A stretch of 64,000 nucleotides of DNA from Zasmidium citrigriseum (lineage: Eukaryota > Ascomycota > Dothideomycetes > Mycosphaerellales > Mycosphaerellaceae), in the NCBI GenBank assembly GCA_002786025.1, contig NHNW01000063.1, positions 1 through 64,000 on the forward strand, in the 5' to 3' direction. The notes below the pieces were generated by a model. That model was not told the DNA's origin and made no database searches. It worked only from the letters and a program-made list of their open reading frames with translations. Below, piece by piece: positions 45,186 through 55,985 of the stretch; the stretch's first letter is position 1, and the number at the start of each line of letters is the position of its first letter. A program made the translations under genes and the position numbers.

Positions 45186-47120
45186 ATGGCATTCAGCCTC
45201 GGATGGGCGGGCGCGCCTGTCCCCAACTTTGATGGTATATCTCCATGACTTTGCTTCCTACCGTGCGGCCGAAACAGCGCCTAGCATACTTTCGAAGGCG
45301 GCGAGAAGCGGGGAACAACTGACAGGCGCATAGACTCAGATCACGACTTCAGCGACGGCGAGGCCGGCAGGCGCCAAGACGTGTACTCGGATTCAGAAGA
45401 CGAGGAAGGACTGAATCAGGCGCGAGATCGCGACCCCTCCGTGAGCATCTCCGCGAAACTGCTTCTGACCACGCTGCTCTTGGGATCGCCAGCCTGCTGA
45501 CGCCAGACACAGAACGCGGGGATAGGTGCTTCGGTGGACAAGGGTAAAGGCAAGCGAAAGCGCTCGAAGAAGGGCGGCCCCTCGAAGCGAGTTTCACTCG
45601 ACTACGACTCCGACGATGGGCGCATCATCGAGCTCAAGAAGCAGGGCCACTCAGACGACTATGTGGCCCAGAAGTTCAAGGAGGAAGGACGGATCCAATA
45701 CGAAGCGAAGACTATAAACAGCCGCTGGGTGCGTTTGCGCAAGCTCCTCACACAGCAGGAGGACGAGAGGCTGGATGACGAGCTGAGCGATTGGCACGAA
45801 GGAGAGGTATTACACCTGGTTCAAAGAGCTGCTGAGCAGTACTGACTGTTCTAGGATGACCAATTGGATGAGATTGTTAAGGCTGTTACCCCCAAGTTCG
45901 ACCACCAGATCCAGCTCCTAGAACAGCGCAAGTGGCATGAGATATCCCTTCACTTCGCTGAGAAGCTCGGCAAGCGGAAATACACCGGCAAGGCTTGCCG
46001 CGAGCGTATCGAGGCCATCGACAATGGCACCGCCCTGCCACCTATCGAACAGGCTGAGAATCCAGAGGAGCGCCGACAGATGCGGGACGACCGTATCGCA
46101 GCCGCGAAGAAAGCTCGTCAGGATGCCAAGGACGCTCAGAAGGCCAAGGAGCAACGAGCAGAAGCCAGAGCCGCAGCAAAGAAGCAGGAGGCCGAAGAGG
46201 TCAATGCACGAAAGATCCAGAATGCTCTCCAGAAGCGAGCTGAGAAAGAAGAAGCCGAGCGGATCAAAGAGGAGCGAAAGGAGAACAAGGAGAGAATGAA
46301 GCAGCACCGTACTGCGATGTTGGCTCAGTTTCGGAATGAAAAGGAATGGATCAAGACCCGGAAGCAGGCCGAGAAGGATCTCTATCGGCAGTTGACGGGC
46401 TACAGCATCAACAGCAGCCACCCTGGCCGGAGACGCAAGGGCAAGGATGCTTTCGACTCGGAGGAAGAGCCCGAGCTTGTCGACGACTTTGAGAGTGACG
46501 ACGAGGACATGGCCGACCTGGACGACGACGAGTCTGGAGACGATGGCCTGGCTGAGGATCCCGACAGCGAGGCGGAGTTCGAGCGGCAGATCACTGCTGC
46601 TACTGTCGAGGAAGAAGAAGCAGACGACAGCGATGAGGAAGATGATCAGCCATTGGCCGTCAGGAAAGCGAAGAAGGCCGTCCCTGCGAACCAAGCCGGC
46701 CACGTCCCCGCCGCAGTCACCAAGGCCACCCTCCTCAACCCTCGCAGCATCATGTCCTCCGCCGAGCTCACACAACTCCTCTTCTTCCGCCGTCTGTCTC
46801 GCCGTGGCCCCGACGAAACCCATGCCGAAGTCGTTGCTCGCATCGCCGCCTCCGATGACTCCCTCAAATCCGAAGAGCTCTCTCAACTCCTCCTGCACTT
46901 GTCTGAAAAGTCCAAAGGCAAGAAGAGCGAGAAGATTGCCCGGCTACAGGAGGCTGATGCGAGGGCTTGTGATGCTGGACAGATGGGTACTAGGAGCACG
47001 GATTTGGACTTCATTCGGCGGTACGATGGCTACAAGGGCGGGTTTGAGTATTTGATCACCGAGATTGAGAGGGAGAGGCAGGCAGGAGAGATGGCGGGTG
47101 GAACAGAGATGAGGAAGTAG
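45186..47120 (+). CDS. Acidic, coiled-coil nuclear-type protein, uncharacterised
   Basis: Exons 45186-45234, 45334-45440, 45513-45806 and 45855-47120 give 571 residues. It begins MAFSLGWAGAPVPNFDD and an acidic stretch (DSEDEEG), then a basic KGKGKRKRSKKGG patch. Residues ~75-130 (DDGRIIELKKQGHSDDYVA, then INSRWVRLRKLL) look like a Myb/SANT- or HTH-like DNA-binding helix set. A second similar unit at ~165-210 (KWHEISLHFAEKLGKRKYTG-ACRERIE) supports two Myb-like repeats. Next comes a Glu/Lys/Arg/Ala-rich coiled coil (~225-330), two acidic runs (~375-440), and a helical C-terminus (SSAELTQLLFFRRLSRRGPDE). A role in chromatin or transcription is an inference. The leader carries a CACAT repeat (45134-45155). 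Confidence 0.75.
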
Positions 47121-47477
47121 GTTAGATTGATCTGGCAGATTTTCTCTGTTTCTCTTGCTTGTGTAGAGGGCTTCGATAGATGCATGGACGGCTTGGAAGG
47201 TGCTTGTGTTATGGGGATAGAGGCTCGGGTTGCTTCAGTCTGTTCTTGCATGCTGTGCGGCACATGTCTGCATGCTTTGGGTCAAGGGAGTGCACTAATC
47301 AGATGAAATAGACGACTCAATCAAAATGCAAAAGGATACAGAAATAGTTCAGTGCCTGAGGCGATCACGAGCTCGAAGGCCCGTGCACAGTGGCTGAGAA
47401 AAAGTACAACTTCAACTTTCGACTGCCTCGATCTTCTCTACCCATCGCCTATTCAGATTCCATCAATACATCGCTTC
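47121..47477. other. Intergenic region between convergent genes
   Basis: About 360 bp separating two convergent 3' ends, presumably holding both 3' untranslated regions. Nothing else is seen. Confidence 0.35.
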
Positions 47478-48587
47478 TCACATCCCCAAACTCCTCATTA
47501 TCGCGTTCCAAACAAGCGGATACTGCCACCGCGGAGTGACACAGATAAAGAACGTGAAGACCCATGCATATCCCAAAAGCCGAAGTAAGAGCATCACCGG
47601 CCAGCCAATTTCATTCCTCACGAGGCCCATCCCCTTGACTGCTTTGAGCAAGACAATTTCTGCAGTACATACAGCAAAGTTCCGCATGAAGAACCAGAAA
47701 TGCGCCGCGCTCATGTCTTCTCCGTGAGATGCGAAGTCAACGAAAGCGTGAGCAGCAGCCGACAAGACGAACATCATGAACGCCCTGAGGAATTGATGCG
47801 ATCTTTTATGGAGCAGACATGGGGGCATGAATGCTTCAAATGGCCGAACATGCAACTTCTGCCAGAATACAGCCCAGAACCTATACACCGATATCGCTTC
47901 CAGGATGCTGCCAAACAGAGGCGGCCAATCGGACGGCTGGTCGACTCCGAGGATGCTGACGAAGATGATTGACAAGATCTTGTGTGGGAGGTTGAGACCG
48001 TAGTATGTCGCCCAGATCCAGTTCACGGTCATCAGAGTCCGGACGGCGAGGTCGTGCCACGAAGCTTCGGGGATGAGGGTTTGCTTTTCTGGCGACAGGT
48101 CGTCGACTTGCATGCCGTGAGGGAGGAGGAGTGCCGGTAGACGATGGACCATGAACCAGTTGAGGGACCAGAGTGTGATCGCACGGATGCTGTTTCGGAT
48201 GGCGAAGTTGATCCGTTTAGGTCTTTCGGTGTCGGCTTCCCCTGGGTTGCGAGCCTTAAATCTCTGCCTGACGCCGCGGATGTCGGTCAACAGATGTATG
48301 GCCTCCTTGATCTGGTCAGAAAGCTTTTGTCCGGAGAGAACAACGTCTGGTCTTCGGAAGATGATCGCTGCAGAATGGATGCCAAGTCCAATGCTGAAAG
48401 GTACGATCATCGGCAACAGTGTCGACAACAACATCGATGGGCTCCAAAAGCTCAGAATGACACTGAGCAACTGTAAGATGCCCAGTGCGTAACGCTTCAA
48501 GCCCATCGGCTGTCGGATTGCCAAAAAGAAGAACGAGACTGCCACAAGGGGCATCGTGAAAGGCAAGGTGACGAACATGGCGTCCAT
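47478..48587 (-). CDS. Wax-synthase-like membrane acyltransferase
   Basis: A single exon of 369 residues. The C-terminal half carries the wax-synthase/MBOAT-like domain: WPPLFGSILEAISVYRFWAVFWQKL (the family's S-L--FWG-RWH block), followed by FLRAFMMFVLSAAAHAFVD, where His is the likely catalytic residue of this superfamily. Several hydrophobic segments are present throughout. Fungal members of this family acetylate terpenoid or other hydroxyl groups, often in secondary metabolism, but no terpene or polyketide synthase is near, so the substrate is unknown. The start is the first ATG of the frame (48587); a second ATG is three codons on. Codons upstream of it lack ATG. Confidence 0.82.
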   Translation of the reverse strand: MDAMFVTLPFTMPLVAVSFFFLAIRQPMGLKRYALGILQLLSVILSFWSPSMLLSTLLPMIVPFSIGLGIHSAAIIFRRPDVVLSGQKLSDQIKEAIHLLTDIRGVRQRFKARNPGEADTERPKRINFAIRNSIRAITLWSLNWFMVHRLPALLLPHGMQVDDLSPEKQTLIPEASWHDLAVRTLMTVNWIWATYYGLNLPHKILSIIFVSILGVDQPSDWPPLFGSILEAISVYRFWAVFWQKLHVRPFEAFMPPCLLHKRSHQFLRAFMMFVLSAAAHAFVDFASHGEDMSAAHFWFFMRNFAVCTAEIVLLKAVKGMGLVRNEIGWPVMLLLRLLGYAWVFTFFICVTPRWQYPLVWNAIMRSLGM

Positions 48588-49405
48588 GTCGGTTAGAGAA
48601 TGGAGTTGGACAGGTGAGTGACGACTGATTGCTTCAGAAGAAGTTCTCTTCACCCGACACCTCCCTCATATTCGATTCGATGCCCTTTGCATCGATGCAC
48701 ACTACGACGCACTTCAAAGCCACGTTCAACTCCTTCGTCTTGGCTCTACTCTACAGCTAGCGAGGCTGTACTTTATTTATATCGGTATCCTTGAGGTTTC
48801 AGATCCCAAGATACTGTTTGTGGTTAGATCACAGTGCGCTAAAGGCTTCAGTGCAGCACCAATCTGTCAAGACCCACCAGAAGGACTTCTAACGAAGATT
48901 CTCCGCGACCGCAGGATCCAAGACATACAACTCTACTCCACCCAACTAAGTAATAAAGTAATACGAGCTGGGATGCACGTTCGAAGGAACACCGAAGTTC
49001 TTGGCTACTTCAGCTCAACTTCACCAACACCGAACCATCTCGTAACGGCGCCAATGGACGATGAATGTGCTCCGCGGCGATGCTATGAGCCAAGCCCACC
49101 GTCTGGGCGATGCTGTATACCAACGTCGATGATCGAGAAGAACTTCGTTTGATACGTTGTTCGGTCAATTGTTGGTCACAACGAAGGACAAACGAACGAT
49201 CCTACGAGCCGGGATACTGCTCCAACCGACGAATTGAAGCGAAAGGACCAACATCACGAGGACGACGTCGAGACCTGCGAAAGAATATATAAGAGGCCAT
49301 CAAGACTGCCAGAGTCGAAACATCATCAACACAAACAACATCCTCAGCAAGCCTTCCAAAGCCTCAACCTCCTCATCAACTCAATCCAACCAACCAACAA
49401 CAAAA
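48588..49405. other. Divergent promoter region
   Basis: About 820 bp between the acyltransferase (-) and the small secreted protein gene (+). A possible TATA box (tttatttatat, 48770-48780) and an AC-rich leader at 49318-49405 are seen. Frames on both strands are short and unrecognised. Confidence 0.4.
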
Positions 49406-49986
49406 ATGCCTTCCCCAGCCCTCCCCCAAATCATCTTCATCGTCGCCGGCCTCGTCGGAATCGGCGGTCAAGCAGGCGGTGCCGTCGCTCAGGTTCGCCC
49501 CCAACACCAAACCCCCTCGCAAAGATACATCGCTAACACCAACCCCTTAGTGCTACAACAAAGGCAACTGCAAACGCGACGACTCCCTCTTCGGCGCCTC
49601 CAGCATCCTCTCCCGCATCAACACCCACCTCCCCAACCGCCGCCAGGAAGTCGGCCCCTGCAACGTTCCCATGTACAACTTCGACCAGTGCCGTGATCAG
49701 TTGGCGGGTGTTATGGTGGATACGTCGATTCCGGTTGAGGGGCGTAAGTCACACCCTTCACCCAAAACGACAAAAGCAATGAGAAGAGTATATGGCTGAC
49801 GATTTTGAATTTGCAGAGGCTGTCTTCAACAACGTCCCCGCTGCTTGCATGAACCTTGCTACTGTTCTGCCAGGTGCTTGTGGTGGTGATGGGCCTCAGG
49901 TGCAGCCTTGTGGCTCTGCTTGCTTGCAGTACACTGGTTTGACGCCGGAGCAGATGACGACGCTGAGCCAGGCGCTGCAGCCGTAG
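49406..49986 (+). CDS. Small secreted cysteine-rich protein
   Basis: Exons 49406-49492, 49551-49743 and 49817-49986 (introns 58 and 73 bp) give 149 residues. The first exon encodes a hydrophobic signal peptide (MPSPALPQIIFIVAGLVGIG, cut probably before or near residue 29), and exon 2 starts directly with Cys30. The mature part has eight Cys (30, 36, 66, 76, 104, 115, 125, 129), enough for four disulfides, with no CC doublet, so it is not a hydrophobin. There is no transmembrane or GPI signal and no known domain. This is the profile of a candidate apoplastic effector or surface protein, but I find no family match. The gene is isolated by promoters on both sides. The ATG follows an A-rich leader (caaaaATGcc). 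Confidence 0.8.
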
Positions 49987-51284
49987 ATTGGTGCATACGA
50001 AGGAATGAAAAATTGGTTGGATTTTGGGATTGATTTTCGTATTGTTGCAGTCAGCTAGGCCGGCTGAGTGCGTTCGCTCCTTACGGTACTGTGCTAGATT
50101 TCAGACTTCATGGAAATGAATTTGGTTCTCTTTAATATTTGGTGCGAACCATTTTCGATAAACAGTTTTGCGCTTGAGCTCCCTGAATTCAGGGGTAAGT
50201 GAACTTCAAGTTAATTAGCTAAAGCGGTATAAGAATAAGAAAACTGACACAAATGATAAATTAGCCCAATGCCAAACACTCTAAGAGTTCTACATTGCTG
50301 AAAGATTCGTTTCTATAGCATAGTCGAGGACACATCCTAAGGGATAGCTAGGTAAATAGTAACGCTTGCTTAGTGTCAAGATTCACCTGACTCACGGCAA
50401 GCACTTTTTGTTCTCTATCTTCTCTTTACGAGATCATGTAAGCGCTTCTACGGAAACATTTCATCACAAGGCTTAGTCCGGCCGACTAGCAGGCGGGTGT
50501 AGAAGGCGAAGACAGCTTGGCCGGCCGGGAGGCGTGCTCCTGCGCCACGGTGAGGCTACCCGTGTCTGCGAACAGAAAGAGAGACTAGAAGATGGAATAG
50601 AAATACATATGTTCTGAGAAGAGGCCCTAAGTGAAATTCTAAATAGTGAGGACATAGAATTGCATGTGACATACAGTGCTTGGCCCGTGCTTAGGGGTAT
50701 AAAGACAAACACTGCCTCTTCTAGACAACACTCGTGGAACTCACGATGCCAAAAAGTGCAAAGGTCAGCGTCGCGTTCACCACGAGCCCACCACCGGCCC
50801 CTGGGCGCCGGGAGCGCTTGAGCCCTGGGCAGCGAGTGAATGGTCCCAACTTTGGTGCGCATCAACGCCCGCGGCGTTGGGGTGCGGAAAAGACATCACT
50901 CGGCTTTTCATGTTCTTTCTCTTTAGAACCAGCTCCATTCCGTGGCAAAGAGCAAGCCTTGTCGATAGCATGGACGAGATCAGGAAACTTGAGAAGGACC
51001 TGTCGGTCAAGAAAAGTGAAAGCGCAGCTCATAATAAACACAAGGGCTTTCAGAGTATCTGTACTATTGACATGCCACATCTTTCGATGAGCTGTATTAT
51101 CCCATCTTCAACATCAACAAGGAGACTGATACACCGATCGATCAAGAAGAAAATAAGCGCCTGGGCCCGCCCTCAAAAACAATAGCACTGTGCTTGGTGT
51201 CATATCATTACCATGATCACATATCCTCCCAAATTTTCCATCCGAAATCGCCATGCAAGAAACTCAAATCCCAAATAATCCTTT
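49987..51284. other. Gene-free interval with an AT-rich part
   Basis: 1.3 kb between the small secreted protein gene (+) and the GPI protein gene (-). Bases ~50130-50470 are AT-rich with TAGC/TAAT-type words and may be an old, lightly RIP-affected repeat. The frames from 50730 to 51100 on both strands overlap, and I do not recognise them. Confidence 0.4.
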
Positions 51285-53648
51285 TTACATCAAGAGAGCA
51301 AAAGCACCAAGGACGACAGCCAAGATGCCCGAGCCGGAGAGCTTAGCACCCGCGCCGGTGTATGGCGTAATGGGGCTGCTGGAGGGCGACGAGCTGGGGA
51401 GGTAGGTCGTGCCCATGCCAGTGGAGCCGCCGATGGGACCGACGGGGCCGGGGACGCTGGTTGTTGGGTATGGAGCTGGAGCTGGAGCGGAGGGAGCGGC
51501 GGTGTAGCCTGGTGCCTCGCCAGTTGGGCCAACGGTTGGACCGGCGGTGGTTGGTGGTGGGCCGTAGCCGAGACCAGGCTGAGTGGTCGTTGAGCCTCCG
51601 GTCGTGACGGTGTAGGTTGTGATCTGGACTTGGGGGACCGTGACGGTCGTGTAGATGGAGGTTGTGATGCTTGATGAGGGGATCGTTGCGCCAACAGACT
51701 CGCCAGTGCTGTAGGTTGCTGGGACTGGGTAGACAGTCGAGTAGGTGATCGTTGTGCAAGGGACGCTGGCTGGCGAAGTTACGGCGGGCGAGGAGCCAAC
51801 GGGGGCGACTTCGGTGCTGCTGTACTCTGCTGGGGCGGTGGTGACCGTGGTACCGACAGCGTAAGAAGTGGTGTGAGTCTTGGCTGGGCAGTTTGTAACT
51901 TCTGGCGCGCAGCTGGTGATCGTCTCCTCCTTGGTGCTGTAAAGAGTGATGGTCTGGCCCTTTGGTGGGTAGGCTGGGGCCGATGGAGCAGCAGAAGTCT
52001 GAGGAGAATAGGAGTACGAAGCAGCGGGAGTAACGGTGCTTGGGCAAGCAGTGATGATGGCTGGGTTCTGGGGCACGTATGGAGCGCAGAGACCCATGAG
52101 GTAGGAAGCAGAGCCCTGAGTCTCATCGTGCGAACCAGACCAGGCGGAAAGACAGCCCATGACTTTGGTGATAAAGTCCTTGTCCTTGCAGAAGCAGTCG
52201 TAGTCGTCGTTGCCCTTGCAGGTGGTGAGGTACATCCAACTGTTCAAGCACTTGGGAAGAGTGTCTGGAGACTCTGGCTTAGGGGTGTATCCAGTTGGGG
52301 CAGCGCTCGTCTCAGCAGCAGTCACTGGGCAGATGGTGGTCGAAACCGCAACAGTCTTGGTGACGACAGCAGATGATCCGCTCTTGGCTGGGCAGTCCGT
52401 GACAGTTTCAGCGCAAGAGGTGATGGTCTCCAGGGTAGTGGAGTAGACAGTCGAAGTGGAGTACGAGATGATCGATGGGCTTGTGGTGACTGGCGAGATC
52501 TCGGTGCTGGAGCTGCTGCCATAGGCCGGGATAGTCGGGCTGGAGTAGCCTGGGACGCTACCGCTGCCAACTGGGTACGACGAGGTGACGTTGTAGCTTG
52601 GGATCGATCCAGTGGGGTACGATGGGATGGTTGGGGTCGAAGGAGACGACTCGCTGGACGAGGAGCTCGAGTAGACTGGGATGCTCTCGCTGCTGGAAGG
52701 TCCGTAGCCGGGGGCAGACGGGCTGGTAGTAGGGTAGGTAGCTGGCGAAGACTCGCTGGAAGACTCGCTGGAGTAAGCTGGAATACTCTCGCTGCTGGAA
52801 GAGCCATATCCTGGAGCAGAAGGAGTAGAAGTTGGGTAGGTTGCTGGCGAAGTCTCAATGCTGGACGAGCTGGAGTAGGCCGGAATGCTCTCGCTGCTGG
52901 AAGAGCCGTATCCTGGTGCGGACGGAGTCGAAGTTGGGTAAGTGGCAGGCGAAGACTCGCTGGAAGAAGAGTACTCTGGGATAGAAGCCGAAGAGGTCTC
53001 GCTGCTGTACGCTGGGATTGACGAAGTCGAATACGATGGTGGAGCAGTCGAAGAGTAAGATGGAGGAGTGCTGGAAGCAGAGCCGCAGTTGAAGCCGACG
53101 GAGTGGACACCAATGTTGCAGCCAGAGCTGCCCTCGCCATGAGGCTTGAAGGTAACGCTCTTGGCACCACCACACTGGGAGTTCTGAATGACGGAGCCGC
53201 CAGAGCTGCAAGAGTGGACCTCCTTGCAAGTAGATCCGTCGGGCATGTCGTAGTGGCACTCGATGTCAGCGTCCTTGTCGGAGGAGACCTCGAACTTGTC
53301 CAAAGACATGGTGCTGTCGCCCTCGCATCCAATAGATGGCTGGTCATCCAGAGGAGCAGTGATGCACTTTGACTGGAAGGTACGCTTGGTCAAGAGATCA
53401 CGCTTGCCGAAGGAGTTGGAGCAAGACCAGCCGGAGAACTTGTTGCTGCCATAGCTGTCGAAGGAGCCCTGGTTGAGACCGCTCCAGTCGTAACCGCTGG
53501 CCTGCTCAGGAGAGCACTCATTGTTGGTGTTGTCGGGAGTCGAGTACTGGGAGCTTCCTCCCCATCCGCCGCCGTAACCACCACCAAAGGCGAGGGCCTG
53601 GTGGGCTGCGAGACCGGCCGCAGCAAAGGCTGTCGTAGTGAAATGCAT
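51285..53648 (-). CDS. Ser/Thr-rich GPI-anchored protein with CFEM-like domain
   Basis: A single exon of 787 residues. It has a signal peptide ([20 protein letters not shown]), a Gly/Ser-rich start, and a dibasic KR cleavage site before [10 protein letters not shown] at ~85. A Cys-rich N-terminal domain spans ~90-190 ([21 protein letters not shown]). A proline-serine repeat region (~200-390) has units of about 31-33 residues with [18 protein letters not shown]. Two related modules carry [18 protein letters not shown] and [18 protein letters not shown]. Between them is a CFEM-like block (~468-545: [34 protein letters not shown]), the 8-Cys fungal extracellular fold. The C-terminus, [20 protein letters not shown], is a GPI-anchor signal. 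It is probably a cell-wall adhesin-like or surface protein. The repeats may vary in number between strains. Confidence 0.87.
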   Translation of the reverse strand: MHFTTTAFAAAGLAAHQALAFGGGYGGGWGGSSQYSTPDNTNNECSPEQASGYDWSGLNQGSFDSYGSNKFSGWSCSNSFGKRDLLTKRTFQSKCITAPLDDQPSIGCEGDSTMSLDKFEVSSDKDADIECHYDMPDGSTCKEVHSCSSGGSVIQNSQCGGAKSVTFKPHGEGSSGCNIGVHSVGFNCGSASSTPPSYSSTAPPSYSTSSIPAYSSETSSASIPEYSSSSESSPATYPTSTPSAPGYGSSSSESIPAYSSSSSIETSPATYPTSTPSAPGYGSSSSESIPAYSSESSSESSPATYPTTSPSAPGYGPSSSESIPVYSSSSSSESSPSTPTIPSYPTGSIPSYNVTSSYPVGSGSVPGYSSPTIPAYGSSSSTEISPVTTSPSIISYSTSTVYSTTLETITSCAETVTDCPAKSGSSAVVTKTVAVSTTICPVTAAETSAAPTGYTPKPESPDTLPKCLNSWMYLTTCKGNDDYDCFCKDKDFITKVMGCLSAWSGSHDETQGSASYLMGLCAPYVPQNPAIITACPSTVTPAASYSYSPQTSAAPSAPAYPPKGQTITLYSTKEETITSCAPEVTNCPAKTHTTSYAVGTTVTTAPAEYSSTEVAPVGSSPAVTSPASVPCTTITYSTVYPVPATYSTGESVGATIPSSSITTSIYTTVTVPQVQITTYTVTTGGSTTTQPGLGYGPPPTTAGPTVGPTGEAPGYTAAPSAPAPAPYPTTSVPGPVGPIGGSTGMGTTYLPSSSPSSSPITPYTGAGAKLSGSGILAVVLGAFALLM

Positions 53649-55486
53649 GTTGAACGTTGCTGTTGAGTCAAAACGATCGATCTATGCCAACGTAGATGCT
53701 GTAAGAGGTCTTTTTGAAGAATTAAGTAGTTGAACGACGGATGAAGCAGGCAGTAAACGAGTGACCTGGCTTCAAAGAGGAAAGTGTTGGATACACAACA
53801 ACGAAAAGAGGTGGGGATAGGAAAGATGGGACAAGAGGAGAAGACACAGGAAAGGTGCAGACATACACGACTGTTTCTATATCGACCGCACAACTCGCAT
53901 CCGAAACCCAGGAGCCCAAAGGCAAGGCTCCACCACTCAGCACCGCATCTGACCGAGTGTCTCCCATGGGCGGTTTGACGCTTGGTTGAGCGGTACGTGC
54001 ACGTGTCAAACGACTTGTAGGCGGCTGCGTGGCCGCCAGCCGAGCGTCTGGGAGGAGGTCGGTGGCGTCCAACATGTCTTCTTCGAGCAGCTCTCTCGGA
54101 GGCTAATGCAGGAACGAGGGCGATCCCCTTGTTTCACCATTCTTCTCGCTCACTGCCCGCGAGCCTGACGGTCGCGACCGCCGGTTTTGGCAACGTGGAA
54201 CAGTTGAACGTTGCCGTTGCTCGTGCAAACGGTCGCCACTGACCTCGTGGCTAAACGGTCTCGTCGTCGCCAAGGAGTGAAGTCTCTCGTCTGCTGGAAG
54301 AGTCGGCTCGGACGGAGATGAGCAGCCAGCGGAGCAGAGGCCGATGATGTGGCCTTCCAGAATAGCAGCGTGTTGAGGATGATGACGAGCCCCAAATCGA
54401 GAGTCAATCGACTCATCGATGCAGGACGATATGTGGTGTAGTATTGGGTGAGCGCATCGCCTGTGATCCCAGCTCTCGACCAAGCATTTTTCAGGGCACC
54501 GCCTGTGATTGGCTGGGAGGCTGTGGCGCAAGACCTGCATCCTTCACGCAGGCGCGCGTTTGAGACGCTGCCGACTCCCAATCATCCTCCTTTCGCCTCT
54601 CCCATGTCCTGCGTAGTGCATCTCACCTGCAAAAAAACTCGCGCAGAGTTCGAAATGAAGGGATGTGGAGCTCTCCATCGAGTCCGTCTTCCTCCACCGC
54701 TCCGCTCTTCCTCGGCTACCCCATTGTGTGCGGAGGATGCGCTCTGGGATGTGCTTCTGATTGGAATCTAGAACTCCCGGCATCCGGTCGTTACGCTCTT
54801 CAATCTTGGATAGGTCGGCACGCTACGTAAAGGACTGCTCTATTCACTCTCCATGGCAGAACCTGGCCGAATGGAACCAATACGAGCTGGAGGCCTGCTA
54901 CCTGCGATTTTCGCGTGTTCTTCTGTTGAGGAGCAGCACTGTCTGGCATCTGCGGGCCTCGCAGTGGAGTCGCTGCAGTCAGATCACTCTCAGACCGCCA
55001 CGGAAGAACCAAATCGCTCTTCCGTCCAGCGCCATGGTCCGTCCATGTTGTACCTGAGCCATCCAGAGCACATGGCATTCCCCTCCCCTCTGGCGCTGTG
55101 AGTCAAGCGAACGGATGTCTTCCCCAGAATGGACACAGAATGGTGGTCTACCCATCTCACCACCACAACAATGGCTAAACGAAGGCTCCGCTTGGACAAG
55201 AAACTTGCTCGAATCGACGCTATCGAGCTCCATTGATCATAGCTCTGGCTACCAGGTTCGCAGGGTCCCTTATGTGATCCCTGATTCTTATATTGAATCA
55301 CTTGCACAGCCTCAGGCGCTTACGTTGCTCACATAGATGACCATTTGCACATGCAGAGACCGCGGCGACTGGCTGGGAATTACGCTTAGGCCAGTCGACA
55401 TCCTCTTTGGGACGACAAGGCAATATCGCCGTCTCTCAATAGCGACTACTGAGACTTCATGTCTCACCGTCTTTTGGATGCGATGA
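53649..55486. other. Long gene-free interval
   Basis: 1.8 kb upstream of the GPI protein gene (-) and ahead of the patatin-like relic. The frames at 53722-54581 (minus) and 54448-55336 (both strands) overlap one another, and none shows a known motif. The GPI protein promoter should be at 53649-54050. Confidence 0.4.
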
Positions 55487-55720
55487 TCAGACTATCGTTT
55501 CAATGAAAGTCACTCTGGAGGCGGAGCAATCTTTCCAGCTTGCAAATTTGGCCTGCAGGAAGAATTCGACCCGTTCGTGAATGTCCTTGCAGCAGTGATC
55601 GAGAGGCAATGGCCTCAACATCGAAGCCATGCGCGTCAACTGATGTTGTCCATTGGCTCGGGAACAGCGATCCTTGGCGTTCAAGACCGGATTCTTCGAA
55701 GCACATGCACTCGGGAGTAA
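55487..55720 (+). pseudogene. Possible patatin-like phospholipase fragment
   Basis: A stop-free stretch reads GGGAIFPACKFGLQEEFDP then ERQWPQHRSHARQLMLSIGSG. It resembles the part of fungal patatin-like phospholipases around DGG…NNP…A…WP and the following strand LSIGTG. The NNP block is not kept (DPFVNV), the frame is closed at both ends by stops, and the serine hydrolase GxSxG part is not found upstream. It is therefore at best a relic. The next gene is a HET gene, and patatin and HET genes belong to the same kinds of fungal accessory loci. Chance similarity is possible. Confidence 0.3.
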
Positions 55721-55985
55721 GAGAACGCTGCCCTGATCTTCAAGCTGGAGTTTTGTCTGCCTTGGTCTCCGCACGACATTCAACAAGTCAAATCTCCTGG
55801 TACTTATCTTAATGTCACTTAGATGCGCTGGCAGGACTGAGACTGCAAGATGTCGACTCTCATAGGGCGCACTGGAGTACAGATACGACAAGCATTTACG
55901 GATGGAACATTGCTTTCACATCGTGCGTAACAGGTCATCGGCGCGTGAGAGCGTACTTCTAATCTCGATGCGCAGGTGAGCTTCT

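Noticed and set aside
49406..49986. Hydrophobin
   Set aside because: Eight Cys, but no CC doublets and a different spacing.
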